Assembly (NCBI RefSeq): GCF_963666675.1
Contig: NZ_OY762929.1
Span: 3,852,001-3,916,000 of the forward strand
Reading direction: 5' to 3'
Length of the DNA stretch: 64,000 nt
DNA from: an uncultured Desulfobacter sp.
GTDB lineage: Bacteria; Desulfobacterota; Desulfobacteria; Desulfobacterales; Desulfobacteraceae
Part shown: positions 43,133 to 52,481 of the stretch, in pieces
How positions within the stretch are numbered: position 1 is the stretch's first letter
Layout of the letters: each line of letters begins with the position of its first letter
Program-made: the position numbers and the translations under genes
The notes under the pieces: model-generated
Told to the model about the DNA's origin: nothing
The model's database searches: none
The model's input: the letters and a program-made list of their open reading frames with translations, nothing else

Positions 43133-45079
43133 TTACACTTTCGATAGCGTAACCCGGGTATCGTAGTAGGGCGTTCCGTTTCCCACCGTACTGACAGTCT
43201 CGGCTGTAAGGCGGTTCAATCCGTGACCGGCTTTGATCCACCCGCCGCGTTCGGTGATCAGGCAGTCCCGCCTTGTGGACGCGTCAGTACAAAGCAGGGC
43301 TTTTAGCCGGCCTATTCGGCTTTTAACCATCACGGGCTGCCCGTCGGCAAGCCCTAATTTTCCGGCCTCGGCAGGATGCAGGCGAACCGTCGGTAGTGGC
43401 GGATGATCTGCAAGGGTGCGCTCGGAGCAGATAAAATCAAAGGAAGCGACACTCAACAGGGTGTATGGATAATCTTCATCCGCATTGTTGAGCGCATCCC
43501 CATCAAATTGGGTCATGAATTCAAATTTTCCCGAAGGTGTGGGAAAAACTTTATCAAGATAGGGCGCCATGGGTTCCGGGATTCGAAAAGGCATCTGTCT
43601 GAGTTCATTCAAATCACCGCCCCAGGTTTTGACCGGCGCACAAATGTCAGCCAGCCATGTATCCTTGCTTTTGCAATATTGCTCTTTAAATGAAAACCGC
43701 CCGGCAAGCGCGCAAAACATGTCAAATTCACTTCGGCACTCCCCCACGGGCGCGATGGCGGGATTAACCGGCCCCACGTAGTTGTGGCCGTAGCTTGCCA
43801 TAACATCGTACTCTTCAAGAAAAGTGGTGGCCGGCAAAAATAGATCCGCAAGTTCTGCGGTATCATCCAGAAAGTGACCGCTGTAGACCACAAATTCCAT
43901 GCGCTTGAAGGCCTCGGCCACCAGCTCCGAATTGGGTGCCATGCAGACCGGATTGGCCGCCGTCACATAGACCATGCGGATGGGGGGATTATCAGCGTTC
44001 AAAATCTCTTGCCCCACATAGGGCATCAAGATCGTCCGGCGCTTGGGGTTGAGGTCATCCCCCCACCATTTTGGATCATAGGGACCGTACTCCTCAAAAC
44101 CCTGGCTGACCCCGCCGCCTGCCACACCGATATTTCCTGAAACAGCCCCCAGCGCATCAATGGCCCGGATGGTAAAATGGGCGTCTTTATGGCGGTGAAG
44201 CCCCCAGCCCAGCAGGATCGAGGTGGGTTTAAAGGAGATCAGCGTATCTGCGATGTACTCAGCATCTTCTTTTGACACGCCGGCCCGGTTGCAAAGTTCA
44301 TCTACAGAGTAGCGGTCAAGGATCGTTTTATATTCGTTAAAACCTGCACTGTGATTGGAAAGAAAATCAGTATCATGGGCATTGCCTTCGATCAACATTT
44401 TTGCGGCGGCCATGGCCAGGTAGACATCCATATTCGGGGCCGGGGCAATATGCCGGTCGGCAAGGGCGGCACTCCGGTTGCGAAACGGATCAATGGTAAT
44501 GACCCGGCCGCCTTTTTTCTGAATATCCTTGACGATGGGAACCAGTCCGATCTGTGTGGTCGCAGGATTCCTGGCCCAGAGAACCATGGCCTTGGAATTG
44601 TAATGGTCCAGGGGGTCATGGGAAATCCGGTTGCCCAAATCCAGGTTCTGGGATGCCTGGCCGGTGCCGCCGCACAAAGATCCGTGGAGGGTGGTCACCC
44701 CGCCGAACAGGTTGAAAAAATACTTGTTGAGCAATTTGAGTGCGGTACGTTCGCCATAACCTTGGTAATACAAAATCGCCTCGGGACCATCTTCATCACG
44801 GATCATTTTCATCTTTTCAGCAATGAGATCCAGGGCCTCATCCCAAGGGATTTGCCGCCAGCCTGACGCACCGCGCACCATGGGCGTTGTAATTCGTTCC
44901 CTGCTGTAAACACGCTCAATATATCTTAAGGTTTTGTGACAGGCCAGCCCCCGGGTCAAAGGATGTTGTTTGGAACCGGCCAGACCAACCAGACGGCCGT
45001 CTTCAACCGTGGCTTCAAGCCCGCAGGTATTTGGACAGTCCCGGGTGCAGGTGGTGATTATTTTTTTTATGTCGCTCAT
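43133..45079 (-). CDS. molybdopterin-dependent oxidoreductase (DMSO-reductase family)
   Basis: A 648-residue Mo/W-bis-PGD enzyme. The N-terminal [4Fe-4S] site is CTRDCPNTCG (Cys11, 15, 19) plus Cys47 in GLACHK. The likely metal-ligand region is LHGSLCGGTG, with Ser134 or Cys136. Later come SILLGWGLHRHKD, ADLFLPATTFLEE and a C-terminal cofactor domain starting TVRLHPAEAGKLGLADGQ. I start at 45079, with AAAGG seven bases upstream, instead of 36 bases earlier. No Tat signal is visible, so it is cytoplasmic. No partner ferredoxin or membrane subunit is adjacent. The substrate is unknown. Confidence 0.8.
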   Translation of the reverse strand: MSDIKKIITTCTRDCPNTCGLEATVEDGRLVGLAGSKQHPLTRGLACHKTLRYIERVYSRERITTPMVRGASGWRQIPWDEALDLIAEKMKMIRDEDGPEAILYYQGYGERTALKLLNKYFFNLFGGVTTLHGSLCGGTGQASQNLDLGNRISHDPLDHYNSKAMVLWARNPATTQIGLVPIVKDIQKKGGRVITIDPFRNRSAALADRHIAPAPNMDVYLAMAAAKMLIEGNAHDTDFLSNHSAGFNEYKTILDRYSVDELCNRAGVSKEDAEYIADTLISFKPTSILLGWGLHRHKDAHFTIRAIDALGAVSGNIGVAGGGVSQGFEEYGPYDPKWWGDDLNPKRRTILMPYVGQEILNADNPPIRMVYVTAANPVCMAPNSELVAEAFKRMEFVVYSGHFLDDTAELADLFLPATTFLEEYDVMASYGHNYVGPVNPAIAPVGECRSEFDMFCALAGRFSFKEQYCKSKDTWLADICAPVKTWGGDLNELRQMPFRIPEPMAPYLDKVFPTPSGKFEFMTQFDGDALNNADEDYPYTLLSVASFDFICSERTLADHPPLPTVRLHPAEAGKLGLADGQPVMVKSRIGRLKALLCTDASTRRDCLITERGGWIKAGHGLNRLTAETVSTVGNGTPYYDTRVTLSKV

Positions 45080-45368
45080 ATCAATGCCTTTATTTGAGTG
45101 AACAAATGGCAGCAAATATCCGGGCTGTACATTTTTGTTCTTTTCTAAAATCGGTTGTAAAACAAAATAGAATGCAAGGCAAGCGGTTAATCGCCGTCTA
45201 AAAGATTGTCACTTGATAATTTCTATGGTATGGATTTTTTGTTCTGAACTATTAATCCCAAGGATTGAAAATTGAATTACAGACATGCCCCTTAAAACCG
45301 TAACCCATGGATTTTCACTGGGCGCCAGGAAAATCCGCAAGAAGACAACTTAAAAGACAGGATTCAAT

Positions 45369-46781
45369 ATGAACCAACTACAGCAACTCAGTGATCGGAT
45401 CATCAGTCGTGTAAACGCCAATTTGATGGAATTCGAGTTTGACACCGCACCCTTTGTCCGCAATGCCCTTGAATTTGAAAAAATGCTTGAATTCTATGCA
45501 TTTTACGGCATCACCTCCCGCCACCCCCTCTATTTCAACTTTAAAAATTCCAATATCGCAGGCAGTTATTTTTTAGGGAAATGCTATGTGGGACGGTCCG
45601 CTATTTATAAAAGCGATGTCAGAGGCGATGAACTTAAAAGAGAGGGAGACTTCATAAAATCAGCCAAAGACATCCCCCTGGTTGAGGATGAAATGATTTC
45701 CATTCTGGACAGTCTGCTTTATAAAACCCTGGTACACAGCAATTCCCACAACCCTGAAAGCCCCGAATTATTCAGTATCCGAAACACCATTTCCGCCCAC
45801 TACGCCAACATACACGGCTCTACACTGGAAGGCTGCTTTTTAGGGCCCTTTGCCACCGTGGATTTAATGAACCTGCATTCGTGCATCGTCGGAGAATTTT
45901 CCTATGTCCAGGTGGGAGAACTTTTTCACCGCAAAATTGATCCCGGCACCGTCTGGATCAAGAACCCCCATTTTGAATTTAGGTACAAGTTTAAAAACAG
46001 CATTCTTGATAATTTTGTAGGGGTAAATGAGGCCCACCAGCCCCGGGGTGTCATTTACGACTTTGTCAGGGCCCGGGATCAGGATTTTGAAAAACTGTTC
46101 GAGGTCATGCACTTAGAACCCTTTGAAGTACCTGATACGTCTGCCGTTAACCGGTATGCACGGATCAAAGGAAAAACCCGTATCGGTGAAAACGTGCTGG
46201 TGGCCCAAAGAGCCTTTCTCCACAATGCAACCCTGGGGAATGGCTCCAATGCCCAGGAAAATTCATATATTGTTGATTCAGTTCTGGAAGGCAATTGCAT
46301 CACAGCCCATGGCGGCAAGATTATCAATGCCGTTGTCGGCCAGGAATGCTTTGTTGGGTTCAACTCCTTTTTAAACGGTGGACCCGAGGCCCGGATTCAA
46401 ATCGGTGAAGGCTGTATTATTATGCCCCACACCATTATTAACCCTAATATGCCCATAGAGATCCCAAGCGAACACCTCGTTTGGGGATATATACAGTCTC
46501 CCGAAGACCTTGCCGCCAATACCATTTCCCTGGATGCGCTGGCCGAAGTCAGGGAGAGCATAACAGTTGGAAAAATGACCTTTTCAGGAAAAGGGTCGGT
46601 GTTTATCGGATCTTTCAAGGACCGGCTAAAGCATATCCTTTCGGACAACGGAGCCTTATTTAAAAATGGAGAGAACAGGGGGCACGCCCAGGATGACCAG
46701 AATATCTCCTATAATATTATTCAGCCGTATCGGACAGGCGAACGAAAGGGATTATATCCATCCATAAGAATCAAGCCATAG
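45369..46781 (+). CDS. hexapeptide-repeat (left-handed beta-helix) protein
   Basis: A 470-residue protein in which several blocks have hexapeptide-like periodicity, for example ARIKGKTRIGENVLVAQRA and VGQECFVGFNSFLNGGPEAR, with IQIGEGCIIMPHTIINPN. The N-terminal 140 residues are mixed alpha/beta. Such folds belong to acyltransferases and nucleotide-sugar enzymes, but no catalytic His was assigned with confidence. GACAGGA precedes the ATG, and a strong terminator follows at 46845. It could be a sugar-nucleotide or acyltransferase related protein; the function is not known. Confidence 0.6.
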   Translation: MNQLQQLSDRIISRVNANLMEFEFDTAPFVRNALEFEKMLEFYAFYGITSRHPLYFNFKNSNIAGSYFLGKCYVGRSAIYKSDVRGDELKREGDFIKSAKDIPLVEDEMISILDSLLYKTLVHSNSHNPESPELFSIRNTISAHYANIHGSTLEGCFLGPFATVDLMNLHSCIVGEFSYVQVGELFHRKIDPGTVWIKNPHFEFRYKFKNSILDNFVGVNEAHQPRGVIYDFVRARDQDFEKLFEVMHLEPFEVPDTSAVNRYARIKGKTRIGENVLVAQRAFLHNATLGNGSNAQENSYIVDSVLEGNCITAHGGKIINAVVGQECFVGFNSFLNGGPEARIQIGEGCIIMPHTIINPNMPIEIPSEHLVWGYIQSPEDLAANTISLDALAEVRESITVGKMTFSGKGSVFIGSFKDRLKHILSDNGALFKNGENRGHAQDDQNISYNIIQPYRTGERKGLYPSIRIKP

Positions 46782-46844
46782 ATCTTCATAGAAAATAAAA
46801 GCCACAGATTTTGCGCTGCAATTTATGCGCATTACAGGCGAGAC

Positions 46845-46880
46845 AAGGCTTACATAGCTCGCTATGTAAGCCTTTTTTTT
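46845..46880 (+). terminator. rho-independent terminator
   Basis: AAGGCTTACATAG and CTATGTAAGCCTT form a 13-bp stem with a five-base loop, followed by a run of eight T. It ends the transcript of the hexapeptide-repeat gene. Confidence 0.85.
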
Positions 46881-46909
46881 ACATAAAAACAATCATAAGG
46901 AATTTGATT

Positions 46910-47239
46910 ATGGCCCATTCCCCTGAAAAAAGAAGCGCCCAACGGTATATGCATAAAATGCCCATGAATCTTTACCGTATGGATTATCAGGATACGCAGA
47001 ACGACAGCTATTATGCAGAAATGAATGATTATTGTGATAACGGCCTGTCCCTGATGACCAATGAAAAATTAGTGTTGGGGGAGTTGGTCCTTCTTGAACT
47101 GAAAGATGACGATCCCGGCATAAAACTGCCTGTCAATGAAAAAGGGTACAAAGGTATTATCCGGTGGGGGAAACGGTATCCATCAGCCAATGCGGCTTCA
47201 AACGGTCTTTACAAATACGGAATTGAATTCTCGGTATGA
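46910..47239 (+). CDS. PilZ-like small protein
   Basis: A 109-residue cytoplasmic protein starting at ATG 46910, with AAGGA eight bases upstream. EKRSAQRYMHKMPM resembles the RxxxR-type loop, and AEMNDYCDNGLSLMTNEKL resembles the D/NxSxxG strand of PilZ domains, which bind cyclic di-GMP. The first arginine pair is imperfect (KRSAQR), so binding is uncertain. It stands alone between a terminator and the Ehr operon. Confidence 0.55.
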   Translation: MAHSPEKRSAQRYMHKMPMNLYRMDYQDTQNDSYYAEMNDYCDNGLSLMTNEKLVLGELVLLELKDDDPGIKLPVNEKGYKGIIRWGKRYPSANAASNGLYKYGIEFSV

Positions 47240-47416
47240 GATATTAAAAACATAGAGAAAATTACATTTTACACCATCAATATTGTTTCATTCTGAGACA
47301 ATCTTCTTGACAAAGTCAAAAAACAGCATGTACAACCCCAAAGGCTTTTTTAAGCAGTAAACTTGACGATAGGAAGTTAGAAATCGATTAGAAAATAAAC
47401 TTAAATTGGGGAAGGT

Positions 47417-49375
47417 ATGTGTCAATTTTTTAATTCCACATTCATCATTGTGCTCGGCGGATTTTTATCTCTTGTTCTGGCCCGGCACAAGATGCTTTCA
47501 AAAGGCAGTGCCGTGCTGATGCTAAGTGCAGGCACTCTTTGGGGGCTGATTGATTCCATTGGCAAACTTTTAAATCCAGTCGAGGCCTCGGCCGCGTTCA
47601 AGTATCTGGATCTTTTTTCTCTCTCTTTTCACGTTGACGGTCTTTCCGCCTTTTTCCTGACCGCTATTTTTGCCGTCTCTCTCATGGCGGCGATTTACAG
47701 CTTCCAATACATGGATAGCGACGAAGACGGCATTAAAATCGGGGTCAATTACTTTTTCTTCAGCGTCCTGATCGCCTCAATGGCCCTGGTGGTGACCGCC
47801 GCCAATATTCTGACGTTCATGATTTCATGGGAAATCATGTCCCTCTCCTCCTTTTTTCTGGTAATTTACGGACATGAGTCTGCTGAAAACAGAAAGGCCG
47901 GGTACCTCTATTTTGTCTTTACCCATGTCGGCGCCATGTTTGTCCTTGCCGCATTTGGCCTGATTTACGCCCATACCGGCAGTTTTGACCTGGCCCCCAT
48001 GGCCGACGTGCCCGAAACGGTAAAGATATTAATCTTTGTGCTCTCTTTTATCGGATTCGGCTCCAAGGCCGGCGTATTCCCCTTTCATGTCTGGCTGCCC
48101 CATGCCCATCCGGCGGCCCCCAGCCATATCTCGGCGGTGATGTCCGGGGTGATGATCAAGACCGGCATTTACGGCATCCTGCGGATTTACACTATTTTAG
48201 ATTTCCACGCGCCGGTGTTCGGATATATTACTCTGATTGCCGGGGTGGTGTCAGGCATTTTAGGGGTGGTGTATGCTCTGGGCCAGCACGATATCAAGCG
48301 GCTGTTAGCCTACCACAGCGTGGAGAACATCGGGATCATTCTCATCGGCATCGGCATGGGAATGATCGGTGCGGCAACGGGCAACCCCATGGTCGCCGTG
48401 CTTGGTTTTACCGGCGGTATCCTCCATGTGCTTAACCACTCCATATTTAAATCCTTGCTGTTCATGGGGGCGGGCATGGTGCTGCACCGGACCGGTACAC
48501 GTTCCATTGACGCCTTGGGCGGTCTGCTCAAGGGCATGAAAATTACCGGAACCACATTTATCATCGCGTCTCTGGCCATTTGCGGCCTGCCGCCCTTCAA
48601 CGGATTTGTCAGTGAATTTCTCATTTATATGGGCAGCTTCAAGGCCATTCCCTTCGGATCCGTCACCTTTACCATGGGTGTATTTGCCATTATCAGTCTG
48701 GCCATTATCGGCGGACTGGCCCTGGCCTGTTTTACCAAAGTGGTCGGGGTGGTATTCCAGGGTGAGCCCCGGACCAAGGCCGCTGAAAACGCCAAGGAAA
48801 AGGGTGTGACCATGATGTTACCCATGGCCGTTCTTGCCCTGGCCTGTCTGATCATCGGCGTATTCCCAAAATTTTTCATTCACATGGCCCTAACGGCAGT
48901 GCAGGCGTTAGGTCTTGAGTATGGGCAACTTCCCATCGAACCCTTTGGGCAGATGACCTGCAGCATCACCTTTGCAGGGTTGCTGTTCCTTGTGGTCGTT
49001 CTGGTTGTCATGGGTATCCGGTCGATCTACTACAAAAATAAAACCATCACCTCATCGGGAACATGGGGGTGCGGTTTTACCCAGCCAACGGTTAAAATGC
49101 AGTATACGGGATCTTCCTATGCCGGATCTATTTTGGAATTTTTCAGTGCGGCGGCACCGCTCGTTGAAGATCACCCGCCCATCAAAGGACGGTTCCCGGA
49201 AAAAACCCATTACCACAGCCATGTGAACGACATTGCAGAACTTCACATGAAAAATGTGGTTGTCCGCCCTGTGTTCTACCTGTTCGACAAACTCCGGTGG
49301 ATGCAGCACGGAGACATTCATCTGTATATCGGATATATTTTGCTGGCAATTGTATTGCTGCTGTTCTTTATATGA
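47417..49375 (+). CDS. ehrA: Ehr complex / hydrogenase-4-like antiporter subunit (HyfB/NuoL type)
   Basis: A 652-residue membrane protein of the proton-pumping Nuo-L/M/N family with about 15 hydrophobic segments. The pump residues are in place: ISWEIMSLSSFF (TM5 Glu), GSKAGVFPFHVWLPHAHPA (Lys and His) and LNHSIFKSLLFMGAG. It opens a six-gene set in the order described for the ehrABCDLS operon of Geobacter sulfurreducens. A repeat remnant (49371-49409) lies just after it and provides its TGA. Upstream, TTGACA at 47307 is a weak promoter candidate. It would move protons or sodium in the Ehr complex. Confidence 0.85.
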   Translation: MCQFFNSTFIIVLGGFLSLVLARHKMLSKGSAVLMLSAGTLWGLIDSIGKLLNPVEASAAFKYLDLFSLSFHVDGLSAFFLTAIFAVSLMAAIYSFQYMDSDEDGIKIGVNYFFFSVLIASMALVVTAANILTFMISWEIMSLSSFFLVIYGHESAENRKAGYLYFVFTHVGAMFVLAAFGLIYAHTGSFDLAPMADVPETVKILIFVLSFIGFGSKAGVFPFHVWLPHAHPAAPSHISAVMSGVMIKTGIYGILRIYTILDFHAPVFGYITLIAGVVSGILGVVYALGQHDIKRLLAYHSVENIGIILIGIGMGMIGAATGNPMVAVLGFTGGILHVLNHSIFKSLLFMGAGMVLHRTGTRSIDALGGLLKGMKITGTTFIIASLAICGLPPFNGFVSEFLIYMGSFKAIPFGSVTFTMGVFAIISLAIIGGLALACFTKVVGVVFQGEPRTKAAENAKEKGVTMMLPMAVLALACLIIGVFPKFFIHMALTAVQALGLEYGQLPIEPFGQMTCSITFAGLLFLVVVLVVMGIRSIYYKNKTITSSGTWGCGFTQPTVKMQYTGSSYAGSILEFFSAAAPLVEDHPPIKGRFPEKTHYHSHVNDIAELHMKNVVVRPVFYLFDKLRWMQHGDIHLYIGYILLAIVLLLFFI

Positions 49376-49409
49376 CGGCCGGGCTTTGGCCCACGACGAA
49401 AATTTAAGG
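49371..49409 (-). repeat. dispersed inverted-repeat family, short remnant (R9)
   Basis: ATGACGGCC, then GGGCTTTGGCCCACGACGAAAATT, matching the ends of the copy at 61163-61260 with the middle deleted. Its first TGA is the stop codon of ehrA, and it separates ehrA from ehrB. Confidence 0.5.
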
Positions 49410-49491
49410 TAGCTGAAGAACTGATTTAGACTTTTAACTTAAAATAAAAAACAGCCGGCAGCTAAAGGCTAATAGCGTTAAGGACTACTCC

Positions 49492-50412
49492 ATGATTCAA
49501 TCCATCTTACTGTGGCTTGCAGCCATTCTGGCAGCACCGTTTTTTTCGGGCCTGATCCTCAAGATCAAGGCATTTTTCGGGGGCAAAAAAGGCCCGCCCC
49601 TTTTGATCAACTATTACACCCTGATCAAACTGATAAAAAAAGGATCGGTTTACAGCAACAGCACCACGGCCGTGTTCAAGCTGGGGCCCATTATCTCCCT
49701 TGCGGCATCCATTACGGTGCTCATGTTTCTGCCCATTGCAGGATATGATCCCATATTCTCCTTTAACGGAGACGTGATCTTTGTGCTCTATGTCCTGGGA
49801 CTTGGCCGGTTTTTCACCATTGCGGCAGCCATGGATACGGCCTCTCCCTTTGAAGGCATGGGCGCGGCCAGGGAAGCATACTTTCCCATTATCTGCGAAG
49901 CCGCCATGTTCATGATCCTGATCTTTTTTTACAGGATTACAGGCGAACTGCAGTTATCCGCCTTTTTTGCGGGCAGTAACCCGCAGCTTATGTGGAGTTC
50001 AGCCGGCGCACCACTGGTCTTCATTGTGATCTCATTTTTCATCATCCTTTTGACGGAAAATTCCAGGGTCCCGGTGGATGACCCGGCGACCCACCTTGAG
50101 TTGACCATGATACATGAAGTCATGGTCCTGGATCACAGCGGCCCTGATTTCGCGCTCATTGAACTCGGATCGTTCTGCAAGCTCATATTCTATTCCACCA
50201 TTATTTCAAAATTAATTCTTCCCTTTGAGTCCGCCATCTTCGGATTCCCGCTGGTGATGTATATCGCAGGCCTTCTGGTCGTGTACGTTGCCGTGGGCGT
50301 AACAGAGTCGGTGATTGCCAGGTATCGAATGGACAAGGTGCCCGGTTTTGTGCTGACATCCTTTGCCCTGGCCTTTTTTGCAACCATCATCACCATGGAG
50401 TTTGTTAAATGA
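49492..50412 (+). CDS. ehrB: Ehr complex membrane subunit (HyfC/HycD/NuoH type)
   Basis: A 306-residue subunit of the NuoH family with about eight membrane segments. The signature tracts are IKAFFGGKKGPPLLINYYTL, AMDTASPFEGMGAAREAYFP and RVPVDDPATHLELTMIHEVM with LDHSGPDFALIELGS. It joins the membrane arm to the hydrophilic module. It starts 116 bases after ehrA and overlaps ehrC by ATGA. Confidence 0.85.
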   Translation: MIQSILLWLAAILAAPFFSGLILKIKAFFGGKKGPPLLINYYTLIKLIKKGSVYSNSTTAVFKLGPIISLAASITVLMFLPIAGYDPIFSFNGDVIFVLYVLGLGRFFTIAAAMDTASPFEGMGAAREAYFPIICEAAMFMILIFFYRITGELQLSAFFAGSNPQLMWSSAGAPLVFIVISFFIILLTENSRVPVDDPATHLELTMIHEVMVLDHSGPDFALIELGSFCKLIFYSTIISKLILPFESAIFGFPLVMYIAGLLVVYVAVGVTESVIARYRMDKVPGFVLTSFALAFFATIITMEFVK

Positions 50413-51053
50413 TATTCAATCCTGTTGATATAATTTTATCATTTGTACTGCTGTCGGTACTGTTTTCGTTCGGTGCCGACCGGGTACAGGTGCTGATCAA
50501 GCTGGTGGGGTTCCAGGGTATAGTGATCTCCATCATCCCCTTTTTCATCGGCCATGACATGAGTATGGGCAGCACGGTCTTTACCCTGGCGACCCTTGTC
50601 ATCCGGGGCATCATTATCCCGTTGAGTATTTTTGTGGCAATCCGGAAAGGGGCCATCCGGCGGGTGGTTGAGCCCATCATCGGGTACCATGCCTCGATTT
50701 TATGCGGCCTGGCCCTGATTATCGGCGCAACCTATATTTCCGGACGACTGGAAATCGGTGCCGTGAGCGGATTTAAACTTTTGGAACCCACGGCCATTGC
50801 CCTTCTGGTAACCGGAATGTTTCTGCTCATGGCCCGGAGGAACGCCATTGCCATGGTCATCGGTTACATCATGATGGAAAACGGAATATACCTGGTTGGG
50901 TCGGGCCTGTCGGTGGGCACCCGCCATATTGTAGAATTCGGTATTTTGCTGGACGTTCTGGCCGGAGTCATGATCATGGCCGTGATCCTCCGTAATATTA
51001 AAAAGACCTTTGACGACGTGGATACCGCGTTGCTTAGAACTTTAAAGGATTAG
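50409..51053 (+). CDS. ehrC: Ehr complex membrane subunit (HyfE type)
   Basis: A 214-residue membrane protein with about six hydrophobic segments, matching HyfE of hydrogenase-4 in length and position. VEPIIGYHASILCGLALIIG and ARRNAIAMVIGYIMMENGIY are typical of HyfE and resemble NuoK-type helices. It overlaps ehrB by four bases and precedes ehrD by three. It is a structural part of the ion-translocating arm. Confidence 0.8.
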   Translation: MIFNPVDIILSFVLLSVLFSFGADRVQVLIKLVGFQGIVISIIPFFIGHDMSMGSTVFTLATLVIRGIIIPLSIFVAIRKGAIRRVVEPIIGYHASILCGLALIIGATYISGRLEIGAVSGFKLLEPTAIALLVTGMFLLMARRNAIAMVIGYIMMENGIYLVGSGLSVGTRHIVEFGILLDVLAGVMIMAVILRNIKKTFDDVDTALLRTLKD

Positions 51054-51056
51054 GGT

Positions 51057-52481
51057 ATGGTTGAAATAGTATTTCTGACACCTTTTATTGCCGGTCTTAT
51101 CGCATTTTTCCTGCCAAAAATTTTGGGCCGGTCCCTGCTCGTTCTGACCGGCGCGGCGCACTTAACCCTTTCGGTGATGCTGTGGAAAGACCAGCCCCAG
51201 GCGATTTTTGATCGGTATTTTGCAGTGACCCCCGAGGGCATGCTCTCTTTGCTTGTTATCTCCCTGCTCTTCTTTTTGATCTCCATCTATACGGTGGGCT
51301 ATCTCAAAGAGAGTCAGATCGAGTCCGAAGGTCTTTTTACCGGCGCCATGCTGGTATTTTTGGCCACCATGACCATGGTCACCCTGTCCGATCACATCAT
51401 GGTCATGTGGATCGCCATTGAAGCCACGACGCTCGCAAGTACCCCGTTGATTTACACCCATCGCTCCGCCGCATCCCTTGAGGCGACCTGGAAATATGTG
51501 CTCATCTGTTCGGTGGGCATTGCCATGGCGCTTTTGGGGTCGGTTCTGGTGGCCTTTTCCATGGGCCAGGCCAACGCAGGCACACCAGTCTCTTTTTCCG
51601 CCCTGACAGAGGTGGCCAAAACCCTTGATCCCGTTTGGCTTAAGGCCGGATTCATTTTTATCCTGGTAGGCTACGGAACCAAGATGGGTCTTGCGCCCAT
51701 GCACACCTGGCTGCCTGATGCCCACAGTGAGGCCCCAAGTCCTGCATCGGCCCTCTTGTCCGGGGTGCTTCTCAACTGCGCTTTTTTAGGGATTTTCAAA
51801 ACCAATAAAATTATGGTAGCCGCAGGGCTCCAAGATTTTTCCGGCGGGATTCTCATGGTGTTCGGTCTGTTATCCATTCTGGCGGCAGCCACATTTATCC
51901 TCAAGCAGAACGAATACAAACGGATGCTGGCCTACTCCAGTATCGAAAATATGGGCATCATTGCATTCGGCACCGGCGTGGGCGGTTTAGGCGTATACGG
52001 TGCGGTGATCTGCATGCTTCACCACAGCCTGATCAAATCCTCTTTGTTTCTCTCTTCGGGCAACATTCTTTTAGGATACGGGGACCGGCTGATCAAAAAC
52101 ACCGGAAACCTGGTCAAGGGCATGCCCAAAACCTTTGTGGCCTTTTTTGCGGGCTTTATCGGCATTGCAGGCTTCCCCCCGTTCGGTATTTTTATCGGAG
52201 AGTTGTGCATTATTGTTGCCGCGTTCAAGGCCGGGTTCCACGTGGCCATCACCGTATTCATTTTGAGCCTGTGCGTTATCTTTGCAGGATTTGCCAACCA
52301 GATCATGAAAATCAGTTTTGAAGAGTGCAGCACCGCGATTAAAATCAAAGAATCGGCCGGCATGGTCTGGCCCCAGTACCTGCTGCTGCTGACCTCATTA
52401 ATCTTGTGTTTCTTTATCCCGGATTCATTGAATCAAACCATATCCGATGCAGTCATTGCCATTGGCGGAGGACTTAGATGA
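51057..52481 (+). CDS. ehrD: Ehr complex antiporter subunit (HyfF/NuoN type)
   Basis: A 474-residue Nuo-L/M/N-family subunit. MWIAIEATTLASTPLIY holds the conserved Glu, GYGTKMGLAPMHTWLPDAHS the Lys and His residues, and CMLHHSLIKSSLFLSSGN the later Lys helix. With ehrA it gives two antiporter-like subunits, so two ion paths are likely. It overlaps ehrL by ATGA. Confidence 0.85.
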   Translation: MVEIVFLTPFIAGLIAFFLPKILGRSLLVLTGAAHLTLSVMLWKDQPQAIFDRYFAVTPEGMLSLLVISLLFFLISIYTVGYLKESQIESEGLFTGAMLVFLATMTMVTLSDHIMVMWIAIEATTLASTPLIYTHRSAASLEATWKYVLICSVGIAMALLGSVLVAFSMGQANAGTPVSFSALTEVAKTLDPVWLKAGFIFILVGYGTKMGLAPMHTWLPDAHSEAPSPASALLSGVLLNCAFLGIFKTNKIMVAAGLQDFSGGILMVFGLLSILAAATFILKQNEYKRMLAYSSIENMGIIAFGTGVGGLGVYGAVICMLHHSLIKSSLFLSSGNILLGYGDRLIKNTGNLVKGMPKTFVAFFAGFIGIAGFPPFGIFIGELCIIVAAFKAGFHVAITVFILSLCVIFAGFANQIMKISFEECSTAIKIKESAGMVWPQYLLLLTSLILCFFIPDSLNQTISDAVIAIGGGLR

